Notes: generated by a model not told the origin, from the letters alone. DNA of 64,000 nucleotides from Palsa-506 sp963707065 (GCA_963707065.1 CAVPPJ010000020.1:1-64000), one strand, 5' to 3'; shown: positions 27,710 to 37,125, numbered from the stretch's first letter. Numbers and translations are program-made.

Positions 27710-28876
27710 ATGTACGGCCTGTCCGCTGAGGACCTGCAGATCCAGGAAACCGCCCGGTCATTCGCCGACGAGCTGATCCCGCTGGAGGTCACCGCCGAGC
27801 TGAACAACGGCGAGCTGCCCGCCGACGTGGTGGCCGGCCAGGCCAAGCGGGCCAGGGAACTCGGCCTGCATGCCGCCAACATGCCCGTCGAGCTCGGCGG
27901 CGGCGGCCTGTCCAGCCTGCGGCAGGTGCTGGTGCAGGAGCAGGTCGGCCGGGTGACCAACGCGCTTGCCTGGGTCGTCGGCACTCCGCCGTCCTGGCTG
28001 CCCGCGGTGGCCACGCCGTACCAGCTGGAGCGGTTCGTGCTGCCGACCATCCGCGGTGACGCGGAGGAGTGCTACGCGATCACCGAGGAGGGCGCGGGCT
28101 CGGACGTGGATGCCATCGAGGCAACCGCCCGGCGGGACGGCGATGGCTACGTGCTGAACGGCGAGAAGTGGCACGTGACGTCGTACAACACCGCGAGCTT
28201 CGCGTTCTTCCAGGCGAAGCTGGCCGGCGGGGCGCACGACGGCGAGCACGCGATGTTCCTGGTCGAGCTGCCCAGCTTCGGGGTCAGCGTGGTGCGCACG
28301 CCCGCCTACTCGCACACGATCAGCCACCACCACCCGATCGTGGCGTTCCGTGACGTGCGGGTGCCCGCCGCGCATCTCGTCGGGGCGGAGGGCGACGGGA
28401 TGAGCTTCGCGTACGAGTGGTTCCGCTTCGAGCGGCTCATGGTGGCAGCGCGCTGTGTCGGCGCGGCGGAGCGGCTGGTCACGGAGATGACCGCGTTCGC
28501 TGCCGAGCGGCAGGTGCAGGGGCGCCCGATCAGCGAGTTCGGCGCCGTCGCGGCCATGCTCGCCGACAGCCTGACCGAGCTGTACGCGGCCAGGTCGCTG
28601 ACGTACGAGACGGCCCGTGCGATCGACGCCGGCGCGGACGTCAAGGTGCAGCACGCGCAGTGCTCGATGGCCAAGTTGTACGCGTCCGAGATGGCCGGCC
28701 GGGTCGCCGACCGGGCCGTCCAGGTGTTCGGCGGCCGCGGCTACATGCGGGAGAACGTCGCCGAGCGCTTTTTCCGCGAACTGCGGGTGGAGCGGATCTG
28801 GGAGGGCACCAGCGAGGTCCAGCGCGCGATCATCGCCGACCAGATGGCCAAGCGCGGCGTGCGCGCGCTCGCATAA
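27710..28876 (+). CDS. Acyl-CoA dehydrogenase
   Basis: A 388-residue flavoenzyme that oxidises an acyl-CoA to the enoyl-CoA. The family signatures are present: CYAITEEGAGSDVDAIEATA, the block VLNGEKWHVTSYNTASFAFF, the C-terminal VQVFGGRGYMRE and the catalytic-Glu segment ERIWEGTSEVQRAII. The ATG at 27710 follows GGGAG; the in-frame upstream start 27647 adds a low-quality 21-residue leader. The palindrome lies 67 bp upstream. In the proposed regulon it would act on the acyl-CoA formed after deamination, together with the CoA ligase at 11746. Confidence 0.88.
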   Translation: MYGLSAEDLQIQETARSFADELIPLEVTAELNNGELPADVVAGQAKRARELGLHAANMPVELGGGGLSSLRQVLVQEQVGRVTNALAWVVGTPPSWLPAVATPYQLERFVLPTIRGDAEECYAITEEGAGSDVDAIEATARRDGDGYVLNGEKWHVTSYNTASFAFFQAKLAGGAHDGEHAMFLVELPSFGVSVVRTPAYSHTISHHHPIVAFRDVRVPAAHLVGAEGDGMSFAYEWFRFERLMVAARCVGAAERLVTEMTAFAAERQVQGRPISEFGAVAAMLADSLTELYAARSLTYETARAIDAGADVKVQHAQCSMAKLYASEMAGRVADRAVQVFGGRGYMRENVAERFFRELRVERIWEGTSEVQRAIIADQMAKRGVRALA

Positions 28877-28940
28877 GGCGCACCCAGGCCGGCTCCGGGC
28901 TGGCGTATCCGCGGCCCTGGCCTCGGGTACCGGCCCCCGG

Positions 28941-29426
<486 letters not shown>

Positions 29427-29607
29427 GGAAGGTTCCTTCGCTGTCTCGGGAGTAATGAATCTGCGGCAGGCTAGCGCGCCTGCCCATCGGTCAACACCAC
29501 GGCGGCCCAGCGCATGCCCGGCGGACTGTTACCCCGGCCCGGGCGGACCTGATGCCACGCCCGGCCGGAGCGGCGGCGGCGGGCGGGGCCGGCGGCGGGC
29601 GGGGCGG

Positions 29608-30819
29608 CTAGCTGGCGGCGGCGTTCGCGGCAGTGGCGGCCTTCGCGGCGGGATTCCAGGCCGGCTCGCCCTGATAGCCGCGCGCGATCATCGTGACGAA
29701 CTGGTAGACGGCGTCCTCCTCGGACGACAGCGGCCCCGGTACCGCGTGCTCCGAGGAAAGCCCGCGCTGCACCGACTCGCAGGCACTCCAGTCCTGCCGG
29801 TTGGTGATGTCCCAGAACTCAACCGCGTAACCGGGGTCGAAGCCGGGCCGCTCCAGGGCCTCCGGCGCGAACGCCCAGGTGCACTCGATCCTGGTCCGGT
29901 CCGCGGCCAGCGGCACGATCCGGTGCGTCATGACGTAGTCCGGGTGCAGGCTGAGCAGGATGTTCGGGAACACGTTGACGTAGATCACGCTGCGCAGGCC
30001 GCGGGCATCAAGCCCGCGCAACGGCACGCCGAGGCTGCTGCCGTCGAGCGACATGGTGTCCATGCCGTCCCGCAGTTCCATCCAGCCGCCAATCCAGGTG
30101 CCGTCCGCTGCGTAGTTTTCGCCGCTCTTGGGCGGGCTTACCTTGCACAGCTCCGGATGGATCATCGGGCAGTGGTAGCACTCGTGGTAGTTCTCTGTCA
30201 GGATCTTCCAGTTGGCCGTGGAGTCGTAGTCATGCCGCCCGGAGATCACCAGCCGCTCGGGTTCGTACGGCGCGATCAGCTCGTCCAGGGCCTGCAGGGA
30301 ATCAGCAAGCGGCCCCGCATTCCCTGAGCCGTCTACGAAGATCAGCCCGTGCCATTCCTCGACGGGCAGCTCAATCAGTCCCCAGGCTGCCTGGTCGAAG
30401 CCTGGGCGGCCCTTGAACCCGGCGGCTGCGCGCAGTCCGCCGGAAAGCGAGTAGGTCCAGGAGTGGTAGGGGCAGATGATCGCGTTGCGCTGTTGCGTCG
30501 CGCCGCAGGCGAGCAGCTCATGACCGCGATGCCGGCAGCTATTGGCGAACGCGCGCAGAATGCCGTCTTCGCCCCGGACCAGCAGAACGCTCCCGGTGCC
30601 TGCCTGCTCAGCGTGCTGGTCGCCCGGCCTGGCGACCTGCGAGCTGTGCCCGGCGCAGACCCAGCCTGCGCCGAAGAAGTACCGCTGCTCCCAGGCGAAC
30701 ACCGCCGGGTCCACGTAGGCGGCCCGCGGCAGCATCCTGCTCTGGCCGAACGGTTGCAGCGACGCGGCGAGGCCGGCCTGGTCGATGGGCGCATGCGGGT
30801 ACCTGGGCTGACTGATCAT
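29608..30819 (-). CDS. Rieske-type oxygenase alpha subunit (betaine/carnitine demethylase-like)
   Basis: A 403-residue Rieske non-heme iron oxygenase. The 2Fe-2S cluster ligands are in NSCRHRGHELLA and ICPYHSWTY (CxH...CxxH). The catalytic iron site is in ILTENYHECYHCPMIHPEL. This layout resembles GbcA-type glycine betaine and carnitine monooxygenases more than aromatic dioxygenases. A reductase partner is needed, but none is encoded in the window. The ATG at 30819 has no clear ribosome-binding site and lies inside the degenerate palindrome 30810-30825. It probably removes an N-methyl group or cleaves a quaternary amine; the substrate is not determined. Confidence 0.82.
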   Translation of the reverse strand: MISQPRYPHAPIDQAGLAASLQPFGQSRMLPRAAYVDPAVFAWEQRYFFGAGWVCAGHSSQVARPGDQHAEQAGTGSVLLVRGEDGILRAFANSCRHRGHELLACGATQQRNAIICPYHSWTYSLSGGLRAAAGFKGRPGFDQAAWGLIELPVEEWHGLIFVDGSGNAGPLADSLQALDELIAPYEPERLVISGRHDYDSTANWKILTENYHECYHCPMIHPELCKVSPPKSGENYAADGTWIGGWMELRDGMDTMSLDGSSLGVPLRGLDARGLRSVIYVNVFPNILLSLHPDYVMTHRIVPLAADRTRIECTWAFAPEALERPGFDPGYAVEFWDITNRQDWSACESVQRGLSSEHAVPGPLSSEEDAVYQFVTMIARGYQGEPAWNPAAKAATAANAAAS

Positions 30820-30825
30820 ACAGTC
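30810..30825. promoter_or_regulatory. Degenerate TetR-type operator, copy 4
   Basis: GACTGATCATACAGTC matches copies 2 and 3 at 13 of 16 positions and keeps the outer arms GACTG/CAGTC. It overlaps the Rieske start codon. Repressor binding here would block a leaderless or very short-leader transcript. Confidence 0.5.
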
Positions 30826-31072
30826 AAGAGTAAGCAGGACGGGGCGGGCTGTCCAGCGCCAACTTCCCGGCAGGCGGCTGTCACCCGGCCCGCCGGGATC
30901 GTGCCCATGGCCGGAGCGCAGGGCCGGGGCGCAAGGTCGGCGGCTCGGGAGACCCTCGCGTGCGGCGGCAGAGATTACAACGTCTCAGTACACAAAACGG
31001 CCAAATTACCTTACTTAGCCCCGTAATTTACCTATGGTTCTCAACCGACCGGTGTCCGCCCGACAAGGAAGC

Positions 31073-31144
31073 GTGAACGTGACTGACATACCCGCTGGCC
31101 CGACGGCTATCGCCGCTGCCGACGGCGCCTCCGCTGCCCGATGA
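31073..31144 (+). CDS. Possible short upstream ORF (23 residues)
   Basis: A GTG with AAGGAA five bases upstream opens a 23-codon frame (VNVTDIPAGPTAIAAADG, then ASAAR) and ends 19 bp before the DUF4389 gene. It is in a different frame from that gene. It may be a translated leader, or a misread N-terminus of the downstream gene. The rest of 30826-31163 is non-coding, with an AT-richer stretch around 30970-31040 that could hold the promoter. Confidence 0.3.
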   Translation: MNVTDIPAGPTAIAAADGASAAR

Positions 31145-31163
31145 GAAGGGAGCCGGCGGCGCC

Positions 31164-32648
31164 ATGCCGATCGAGGTCGGCTTCGCCGGGCCGGCAGAGC
31201 AGCGCAGGGTCACCGTGCTGTTCCGGCTGATCCTGATTATCCCGCAGCTTCTCTTCCTCATCCTGGTGGGCATCGCGGCCGAGATCGTGCTGATCCTGGG
31301 CTGGTTCGGCGCGCTCTTCACCGGGCGGCTGCCGGGGTTCGCGGCTGATTTCCTGTCGGGCGTGCTGCGCTGGCAGGTGCGGGTCCATGCCTACTACTTG
31401 CTGCTGACCGACCAGTACCCGCCGTTCTCGCTCGACGACGCCGACTATCCGGCCCGGGTCGCGATGCGCCCCGGGCGGCTGAACCGGCTCGCCGTCCTCT
31501 TCCGGTTCATCCTGGTCATCCCGGCCTCGATCGTGGCCGGCGTGGCGATCTACGGCCTGGAGACGATCGCCCTCTTCGTCATCTGGCTGATCATGCTGAT
31601 CACCGGGAGGATGCCCGCGTCGCTGTATGAGGCGGCCAGCGCGGTGTTGCGTTACTCCACCCGCGTGACCGGATACCTGTACCTGCTGACCAGCGAGTAC
31701 CCGCGCGGGCTCTTCGGCGATCAGGCCGGACCCGGCAGCCAGCCAGGAACTGCGGCTTACCCGGCCGGGGGGCAGGAGACCGGCGGGTACCAGGCCACGG
31801 GGTACCAGGCCGGCGGGTACCAGCCCGAGGGGTCCCCGGCCGCCTCCGGGTTTCCGTCCGCGGCCGGATCGGCGCCAGCTCCTGCCCAGCCGCCCGCCTA
31901 CGGCGACCAGCAGGTCAGCGGCATCGAGGGCTACCAGCCGGTCAGCGGCACCGGGCCGGCGCCCGCCGGGAACCCGCCGGCACCCGCCTGGGGCCAGGCA
32001 GCCCCGGCCGCTGGCTCGGCGCCACCCTACGGAACGGCCCCGGCGGCCGGCTACGGGCAGCAGCCGGCTCCGGCCTACGGAGCGCCGCAGGCCATGTCCG
32101 AGGCAGGCTGGTCTGTCCCCGGCTCGCCGCCATGGCCGCTGGTCCTCTCGCAGCGGGCGAGACAGCTTGTCGGCCTCTTCCTCGGCCTCGGCGTGATCAT
32201 CGCGGCCGCTTACTTCGTCATCATCGCGGCGGTGGTCAGCAACACGCAATCCAGCACCGAGAGCCGGGCGGCCGCGCTCAACCAGACGGCCGCAGCCTTC
32301 CACGGGCTCAGCACCTCGATGACGGCCTTCGGGACCCAGACCACCGCCTGCAGGACCAGCCATCACCCGCTCCCCTGCGTCACCGCCGCCGACCGGAAGG
32401 CGGGCGCCGCGTTCGCCGCCTACGCCAGCGAGCAGGCCGCGATAGGCATGCCCACCAGTTCAACCCAGCAGGCATCCAGCCAGATGACCGCCGACGCGAC
32501 GCGCGCCCAGCAAATCTTCCAGCAGCTCAGCGCGTCAAAATCCGTTGCGCAGTACGAGCAGAGAGCCACCGCGTCCAACCTTCAGCAGGTCCTGACTCAG
32601 CTTCAGCAGACCTACACGTCGCTGGAGACAACGCTGGCACGCGGCTAG
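31164..32648 (+). CDS. DUF4389-domain membrane protein with long hydrophilic C-terminal region
   Basis: A 494-residue membrane protein. Two DUF4389-type modules come first, each with paired membrane helices: RLILIIPQLLFLILVGIAAE and RFILVIPASIVAGVAIYGLE, followed by HAYYLLLTDQYPPFSLDD and GYLYLLTSEYPRGLF. A Gly/Pro/Gln/Tyr-rich linker (residues about 190-320) leads to one more membrane helix (LFLGLGVIIAAAYFVIIAAV) and an outer helical region with two Cys. Its role is unknown. The ATG follows AAGGGAG. It is monocistronic. Confidence 0.75.
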   Translation: MPIEVGFAGPAEQRRVTVLFRLILIIPQLLFLILVGIAAEIVLILGWFGALFTGRLPGFAADFLSGVLRWQVRVHAYYLLLTDQYPPFSLDDADYPARVAMRPGRLNRLAVLFRFILVIPASIVAGVAIYGLETIALFVIWLIMLITGRMPASLYEAASAVLRYSTRVTGYLYLLTSEYPRGLFGDQAGPGSQPGTAAYPAGGQETGGYQATGYQAGGYQPEGSPAASGFPSAAGSAPAPAQPPAYGDQQVSGIEGYQPVSGTGPAPAGNPPAPAWGQAAPAAGSAPPYGTAPAAGYGQQPAPAYGAPQAMSEAGWSVPGSPPWPLVLSQRARQLVGLFLGLGVIIAAAYFVIIAAVVSNTQSSTESRAAALNQTAAAFHGLSTSMTAFGTQTTACRTSHHPLPCVTAADRKAGAAFAAYASEQAAIGMPTSSTQQASSQMTADATRAQQIFQQLSASKSVAQYEQRATASNLQQVLTQLQQTYTSLETTLARG

Positions 32649-32678
32649 CGGCCATAAACGGCTCTTCGAAGCTAGCCG
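32642..32678. terminator. Inverted repeat over the DUF4389 gene stop
   Basis: Eight-base arms CGGCTAGC (32642-32649) and GCTAGCCG (32671-32678) flank a 21-base loop and include the stop codon. No T-run follows, so terminator function is only possible. Confidence 0.3.
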
Positions 32679-32815
32679 GGATCGTGTTTCCGGCCGGTCA
32701 CCAGGCGTGATCGCCTGAGCGCTGCGTCCTGTGCGCGGCGGTTGCCGCTCCCGGCGGTCCGCCAGCTTAGGACGTGCCGGGCAGGCCGGGCCGGCTGTGG
32801 ATCATGGGCAATTGC

Positions 32816-33724
32816 TCAGACGGCGCGCGTCCGGGTGGCGTGCCAGCCCGATGCCAGTGCAGCCGCGGCGGCCGCTAGCAGGACGGTGAGCAGGATGAGC
32901 TGCAGTGGCCAGTACTGGCTGGCGGGGTGGTAGGGCACCGGGACACCGGTACCTGAGCCGAGGACCCAGCTGCCGGGCGGCGCGGCAAAACGCGGCCCGG
33001 TCGTGTTAGTGGCCGGCGTCAGAGCCTGCACCGTCCACCGGGCGGCAAGGAGCAGGACGGCAAATCCGGACACGGCCGCGCCGATCGCGGGAAGCGTGCG
33101 CCGGAGCAAGGCGCCGAAAGCTACTCCCAGCGCGAAGGCGAGCGCGGCCTCGCCGGCCAGGGCCAGGTTGATGGAGACAAACCAGGACCAGCGTGAGCTT
33201 GTGGTGTCACCGGCCGCGAGCTGGTGCTGCAGCCAGGCGTTGGCTGCCCCGGCGGCCAGGCCGGCCACGGCCAGGGCGGCAGCCAGAGAAGCGATCTTGG
33301 TGATGTACCAGCGGCGTCGTGATACTGACTGAGTCCAGGCCGCCAGCTGGGTGCGCTGCTCGATTTCCCTGGCGACCAGCGGGGCGCCGATCATGGCGCC
33401 GATGATCGCGAACGCGGCGGGCAGGCCGTCCTGGGAGAAAAGGATCGCGAAGCTGTAGCGGGACGCGAAGGCGGCTTGCAGGCCGCCCGGATACCGATCC
33501 CTGAGCGCGCTGCAGGTTGCGGCCGACCGGACGTGGAACACGCCGCTGTGAGCGTCGGGCGGCGGGCATCCGGCGGCTGCCAGCTGCCGGAGCCAGCTGT
33601 GGTAACCCGCCAGCCAGTGCCCGGCGCTGAGCCCGAAGCTGACCATAAGAGCGCACAGGGCCATGACGGTGATGACGGTCCACAGCGCCTGGCCGCGGTG
33701 CTGCCGCCAGATCAGGCAGGTCAT
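32816..33724 (-). CDS. ABC-2 family transporter permease
   Basis: A 302-residue permease with about six membrane segments, beginning LWTVITVMALCALMVSFGLS. An extracytoplasmic loop carries Cys residues (AAGCPPPDAHSGVFH, ATCSALRDRYPG). It is the third gene of a GntR-ATPase-permease operon. The ATG at 33724 overlaps the ATPase stop (ATGA); 33730 is a possible alternative. In YtrA-type operons such pairs respond to cell-envelope-active antibiotics, so this is a candidate envelope-stress transporter. Confidence 0.8.
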   Translation of the reverse strand: MTCLIWRQHRGQALWTVITVMALCALMVSFGLSAGHWLAGYHSWLRQLAAAGCPPPDAHSGVFHVRSAATCSALRDRYPGGLQAAFASRYSFAILFSQDGLPAAFAIIGAMIGAPLVAREIEQRTQLAAWTQSVSRRRWYITKIASLAAALAVAGLAAGAANAWLQHQLAAGDTTSSRWSWFVSINLALAGEAALAFALGVAFGALLRRTLPAIGAAVSGFAVLLLAARWTVQALTPATNTTGPRFAAPPGSWVLGSGTGVPVPYHPASQYWPLQLILLTVLLAAAAAALASGWHATRTRAV

Positions 33725-34593
33725 GCCCATGCCTCCTCGGGGAGCGTGGCGGCATCGCCTTCGAGGTAGCCGAGCACGAGCTCATCAAAGGTGGGTGCCG
33801 CGTCCTGCAGGCCAGGGCCAGCGAGGCGGGCGCCGTCGCAGCGCACCAGCGCCGTGGTCCGCCCGGCTGTGCTGCGCTGGCTGATCACCTGCCAGCCTCC
33901 GCCGCCGGGCCAGCCGTCCGGCCCGCAGATGACCCGGTGCTGCTGGCGCAGTTCGTCAATGTCGCCGGCGAGCCGCAGGTGCCCCGAGCGGAGCACGATC
34001 AGGTAGTCGCAGATGCGCTCCAGCTCCGCCACCGCATGGGAGGAGTACAGAACGGTAGCGCCCGTCTCGCTGCAGGCCTCGAACATCGAGCCAAGGAACT
34101 CTCGCCGGGCCAGCGGATCAAGGTTGGCCGTCGGCTCATCGAGCAAGAACAACTCCGGCTTCTTGGCCAGCACCAGGGTGAGAGCCACCTGGGCGCGCTC
34201 GCCGCCGGACAAGGCGCTGATCCGCGCCCGGGTCCGGATGCCCAGCCGCCGGATCCGCTGGGAGGCCATAGCCACGTCGAAACCGCGGTTCATGCACCGT
34301 CCTATCTCCAGGACATCGGCCACGCGCAGGCGCGGCCAAAGCGGAGCGTCCTGGGCGACGAACCCGATCTTGTCCAGCCGCTGCGCGGGGGCGCCGCCAG
34401 CGGCCTCGACACCTCCCGTGCTTGCCGGAAGCAGGCCCGCCGCCATACTCATCAGGGTGGTCTTGCCGGAGCCATTCGGGCCGACCAGTGCCACCACGCG
34501 CCCAGCTGGCACGTCCAGGCTGCAGTCACGCAGGCCCCAGATCTTGCGCCCGTAGCGGTGCCCGAGGCCTGCACACAGTAGCGCTGTGCTCAT
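33721..34593 (-). CDS. ABC transporter ATP-binding protein
   Basis: A 290-residue ATPase. It has Walker A LVGPNGSGKTTLMSMAAG, the signature-region ISALSGGERAQVALTLVL, Walker B PELFLLDEPTANLDPLA and the switch His in VLYSSHAVAELE. The gene overlaps both neighbours by four bases (GntR stop / ATG, and TGA / permease ATG), so the three are translated as a coupled unit. It works with the permease at 32816. Confidence 0.87.
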   Translation of the reverse strand: MSTALLCAGLGHRYGRKIWGLRDCSLDVPAGRVVALVGPNGSGKTTLMSMAAGLLPASTGGVEAAGGAPAQRLDKIGFVAQDAPLWPRLRVADVLEIGRCMNRGFDVAMASQRIRRLGIRTRARISALSGGERAQVALTLVLAKKPELFLLDEPTANLDPLARREFLGSMFEACSETGATVLYSSHAVAELERICDYLIVLRSGHLRLAGDIDELRQQHRVICGPDGWPGGGGWQVISQRSTAGRTTALVRCDGARLAGPGLQDAAPTFDELVLGYLEGDAATLPEEAWA

Positions 34594-35000
34594 CCGGCAC
34601 CGCCTGCAGCGCGGCGGTCACCCACGATGACTACCGGCTCATCGAGGACAACCTCCAGGAGCATCCGGATCTGCTCGGACGACAGCCCGTCCTGCCTCGC
34701 CCGGTCCACCCACCGCGCGAGCGGGCCTAGCAGCTTCGGCGCAACCGGCAGCGACGTTACCGGCGGTGCAGCCGCCACAAATGTTCCTACCCCCTGCCGG
34801 CGTACCACCAGCCCCTGATGCTCCAGCTCACCGAACGCCTTCACCACCGTGTTCGGATTGACCGACAGGGAATCGACAACGTCTTTCACGCTGGGCAGCT
34901 GGTCACCGGGCTGCAGCCGGCCCAGCATGACATCCCGGCGCACCTGCTGGACCAGCTGCCGGTAGATCGGCACACCGGACCCGGCATCAACACGGAACAT
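34590..35000 (-). CDS. GntR-family regulator, YtrA type
   Basis: A 136-residue repressor: an N-terminal winged helix (PIYRQLVQQVRRDVMLGRLQ, SVNPNTVVKAFGELEHQGLV) and a short C-terminal helical region typical of the YtrA subfamily, without a large ligand domain. GGAGG five bases before ATG 35000 fixes the start and argues against an in-frame TTG at 35012. It heads the ABC transporter operon. The palindrome TACTAGACTAGTA, 26 bp upstream, is its likely operator, so autoregulation is expected. Confidence 0.88.
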   Translation of the reverse strand: MFRVDAGSGVPIYRQLVQQVRRDVMLGRLQPGDQLPSVKDVVDSLSVNPNTVVKAFGELEHQGLVVRRQGVGTFVAAAPPVTSLPVAPKLLGPLARWVDRARQDGLSSEQIRMLLEVVLDEPVVIVGDRRAAGGAG

Positions 35001-35026
35001 GCCCGCCTCCAAGGCTATCGCTCTAT

Positions 35027-35039
35027 TACTAGACTAGTA
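35027..35039. promoter_or_regulatory. GntR/YtrA-type operator
   Basis: TACTAGACTAGTA has six-base arms around a central A, extended by a matching CTC/GAG pair on the outside. It lies just upstream of the GntR start, as expected for an autoregulated YtrA-type operon. Confidence 0.6.
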
Positions 35040-35042
35040 GAG

Positions 35043-35410
35043 TGACAGTGTTTGCGCAACGTAAAGCGGGGCCGAGGCGAGGTCCGCTGGGCAGGTGCCG
35101 GCGCCGTCTGCGGCAGCAAGCGACCTGGCCTGGCCAGCGGCCAGGCACCGGCTGAGACGCGGCAAGTGAGCCAGCTAGCCGCGAGCTAGATGAGGGCCGG
35201 CCAGCGGTGGAATCATCCCGCCCGGAAGTTCCGCATCATGGCACCGTGGTCGTTCAGCTGGTATCGGGAATGGCGTAGTCAGCCAGCCTGCCCTGGTGCA
35301 CGGCCTGCGGGCGACCCCAGGCGGGGCCGGCCCCTGGCCGGTACCGGATACTGACGGCACCGAGGTGGCGAGCGCCGTCAGGCAGGTGCGGAGCAAGCAG
35401 GAGGAGAAAC
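35043..35410. other. Divergent intergenic region without recognised gene
   Basis: This lies between the GntR operon and the DUF1349 gene. Its first bases probably hold the GntR promoter, and the last 12 bases hold the ribosome-binding site GGAGGAG of the next gene. I see no convincing ORF or structured RNA in between. Confidence 0.4.
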
Positions 35411-35950
35411 GTGCAGTGGCTGAACGAGCCCGTCCAGTGGTCCGAGGAGCCTGGCGTGCTCACCGTCACCGCGGATGCGGGCACCGACTTCTGGCGGACC
35501 ACGGGCTACGGCTACGTCCGCGACGACGGCCATCTCTACGCCACGGCGCTGGCTGGCGACTTCGATCTGTCGATGCGACTGCGCGGCGCCTACGCCGACC
35601 AGTACGACCAGGCCGGGGCGATGGTACGGGTGAGCGAGCGGCACTGGCTGAAGACTGGCGTCGAGTACTTTGACGGCAGGATCCGCTTCAGCACCGTCGT
35701 GACCAACGATTACTCAAGCTGGGCGATGGCGCAGCTGCCAGCCGGCCTCGGCGAGCTCCGCTTGCTCCTGACCCGCCGGGGGGATGCCGTCGAGGTACGC
35801 TACGCGGCCGGCGAAGGCGAGCTGGAGCTGGCCGCGCTGGCGTACCTGCCGCCAGGAGAGGCGCTGGCGGGTGCCATGTGCGCCGCGCCGGAGGGCGGCG
35901 GCTTCCGGGCCACCTTCCATGACCTCACGATCACCCCGTGCCGCCCATGA
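35411..35950 (+). CDS. DUF1349-domain protein
   Basis: A 179-residue cytosolic protein of the DUF1349 family, a concanavalin-like beta-sandwich. The family blocks are visible: TVTADAGTDFWRTTGYGYVR, DQYDQAGAMVRVSERHWLKT, and VEYFDGRIRFSTVVTNDYSS. The GTG at 35411 is chosen because GGAGGAG sits six bases upstream. Its length is usual for the family. Function unknown; it may bind a carbohydrate. Confidence 0.85.
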   Translation: MQWLNEPVQWSEEPGVLTVTADAGTDFWRTTGYGYVRDDGHLYATALAGDFDLSMRLRGAYADQYDQAGAMVRVSERHWLKTGVEYFDGRIRFSTVVTNDYSSWAMAQLPAGLGELRLLLTRRGDAVEVRYAAGEGELELAALAYLPPGEALAGAMCAAPEGGGFRATFHDLTITPCRP

Positions 35951-35987
35951 TCGATGCCCGTCCCCGGCTCAGCCGGGAAAAGGCCAG

Positions 35988-36116
35988 CTAGGCAGGCACG
36001 GTCCGGGCCGGAACCGCTGAGGACCCGGCCTCGCAGCAGCGTGCGGTCTCGCCCGCTGCCTGCAGGTAACGCTCGGCCCGGGCGCTCGCCTCCGAACCCA
36101 CGATGACAATCTTCAT
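35988..36116 (-). CDS. Possible small ORF (42 residues)
   Basis: A short frame starting MKIVIVGSEASARAERYLQA and ending TVPA. Third positions are GC-rich, and the start resembles a beta-alpha unit of a Rossmann-like fold, but no ribosome-binding site is seen. It may be a decayed remnant or chance. Confidence 0.25.
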   Translation of the reverse strand: MKIVIVGSEASARAERYLQAAGETARCCEAGSSAVPARTVPA

Positions 36117-36248
36117 ATGCGTGTTCGCGTCATGATGCGGGTGCGAGGCCGACCGGAAGTGAGCAGTTTTGAAGAAGCGCGGGTCACGGAGCCGCGCCTA
36201 GCATGACCGTACACATGGGGTCGACGACCCGCGACGTCAGGAGTGATC

Positions 36249-36605
36249 ATGACCGACTCTTCCACTCAGGGAATCAAAACCGTGCTGCATCCGGTGACCG
36301 ACCTGGCCGCGGCCAAGCCGGTGTACGAGGCCCTGCTCGGCGTCCCGCCGCAGGCCGACGCGTCCTACTACGTCGGCTTCGAGGCCGCGGGCCAGCACAT
36401 CGGGCTGGTGCCGGGCGGTGCACAGCGGGGCATGACCTCACCGGTGGCCTACTGGCACGTGCCGGACATCGAGGCGAAGCTGGCCGAGGTGACCGCCGCG
36501 GGTGCCACCGTGCAGGAGCCCGCGCACGATGTCGGCGGCGGCCGCCTGGTGGCCACCGTCACCGACCCCGATGGCAACGTCCTCGGGCTGCTTCAGGACC
36601 CATGA
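36249..36605 (+). CDS. VOC (glyoxalase-like) family protein
   Basis: A 118-residue vicinal-oxygen-chelate protein. The fold is recognisable from LHPVTDLAAAKPVYEALLGV, SYYVGFEAAGQHIGLVPGG and the C-terminal VATVTDPDGNVLGLLQDP. AGGAG six bases upstream supports ATG 36249. The stop overlaps the start of the next gene (ATGA), so the two are coupled. Enzymatic role unknown. Confidence 0.85.
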   Translation: MTDSSTQGIKTVLHPVTDLAAAKPVYEALLGVPPQADASYYVGFEAAGQHIGLVPGGAQRGMTSPVAYWHVPDIEAKLAEVTAAGATVQEPAHDVGGGRLVATVTDPDGNVLGLLQDP

Positions 36606-37054
36606 GCACCGCCCCCCGCTCCCGGGCGCAGCGTCGTCGCGACACCGAGCATCGGCTCACCCATGATGTCGATGCCTGGGTGGCCAGTGCCTCGGCGGAC
36701 GGTGCACCGTACCTGGTGCCGCTGTCCTTCGACTGGGATGGCGAGGCGCTGCTGATGGCCACGGCGGCGGACAGCCCCACCGCCAGGAACCTGGCCGCCA
36801 CCCGGGCCGTTCGGCTGGGGCTTGGCCACACCCGCGACGTGTCCATGATCGAGGGCGAAGTCGAGGCCCTCGAGATCGACGCGCTGCCGCAGCAGCGGGG
36901 TGACCGGTTCGCCGCGCGCACCGGCTTCGACCCGCGTGCGCTGGCCACGCCGTACCGCTGGTTCCGCATCGCGCCGCGCCGCATCCAGGCTTGGCGCGAG
37001 GTGAACGAGTTGCCCGACCGCGAGCTGATGCGCGACGGCCGCTGGCTGGCCTGA
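36602..37054 (+). CDS. Pyridoxamine 5'-phosphate oxidase-like flavin/F420-binding protein
   Basis: A 150-residue split-barrel protein. The FMN/F420-binding type segments are VASASADGAPYLVPLSFDW, LLMATAADSPTARNLAATRA and VRLGLGHTRDVSMIEGEVEA. Actinobacterial proteins of this size often bind F420 or heme, so PNPOx activity should not be assumed. It is translationally coupled to the VOC protein and lies about 70 bp before the UvrA-like gene on the same strand. Confidence 0.8.
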   Translation: MSTAPRSRAQRRRDTEHRLTHDVDAWVASASADGAPYLVPLSFDWDGEALLMATAADSPTARNLAATRAVRLGLGHTRDVSMIEGEVEALEIDALPQQRGDRFAARTGFDPRALATPYRWFRIAPRRIQAWREVNELPDRELMRDGRWLA

Positions 37055-37125
37055 CGCCGCGAGGCCGACGGAGACCGCGAAGGCGCCCGTCTAACAGGCG
37101 GCCCCGTCTAACAGATGGAGACCCG

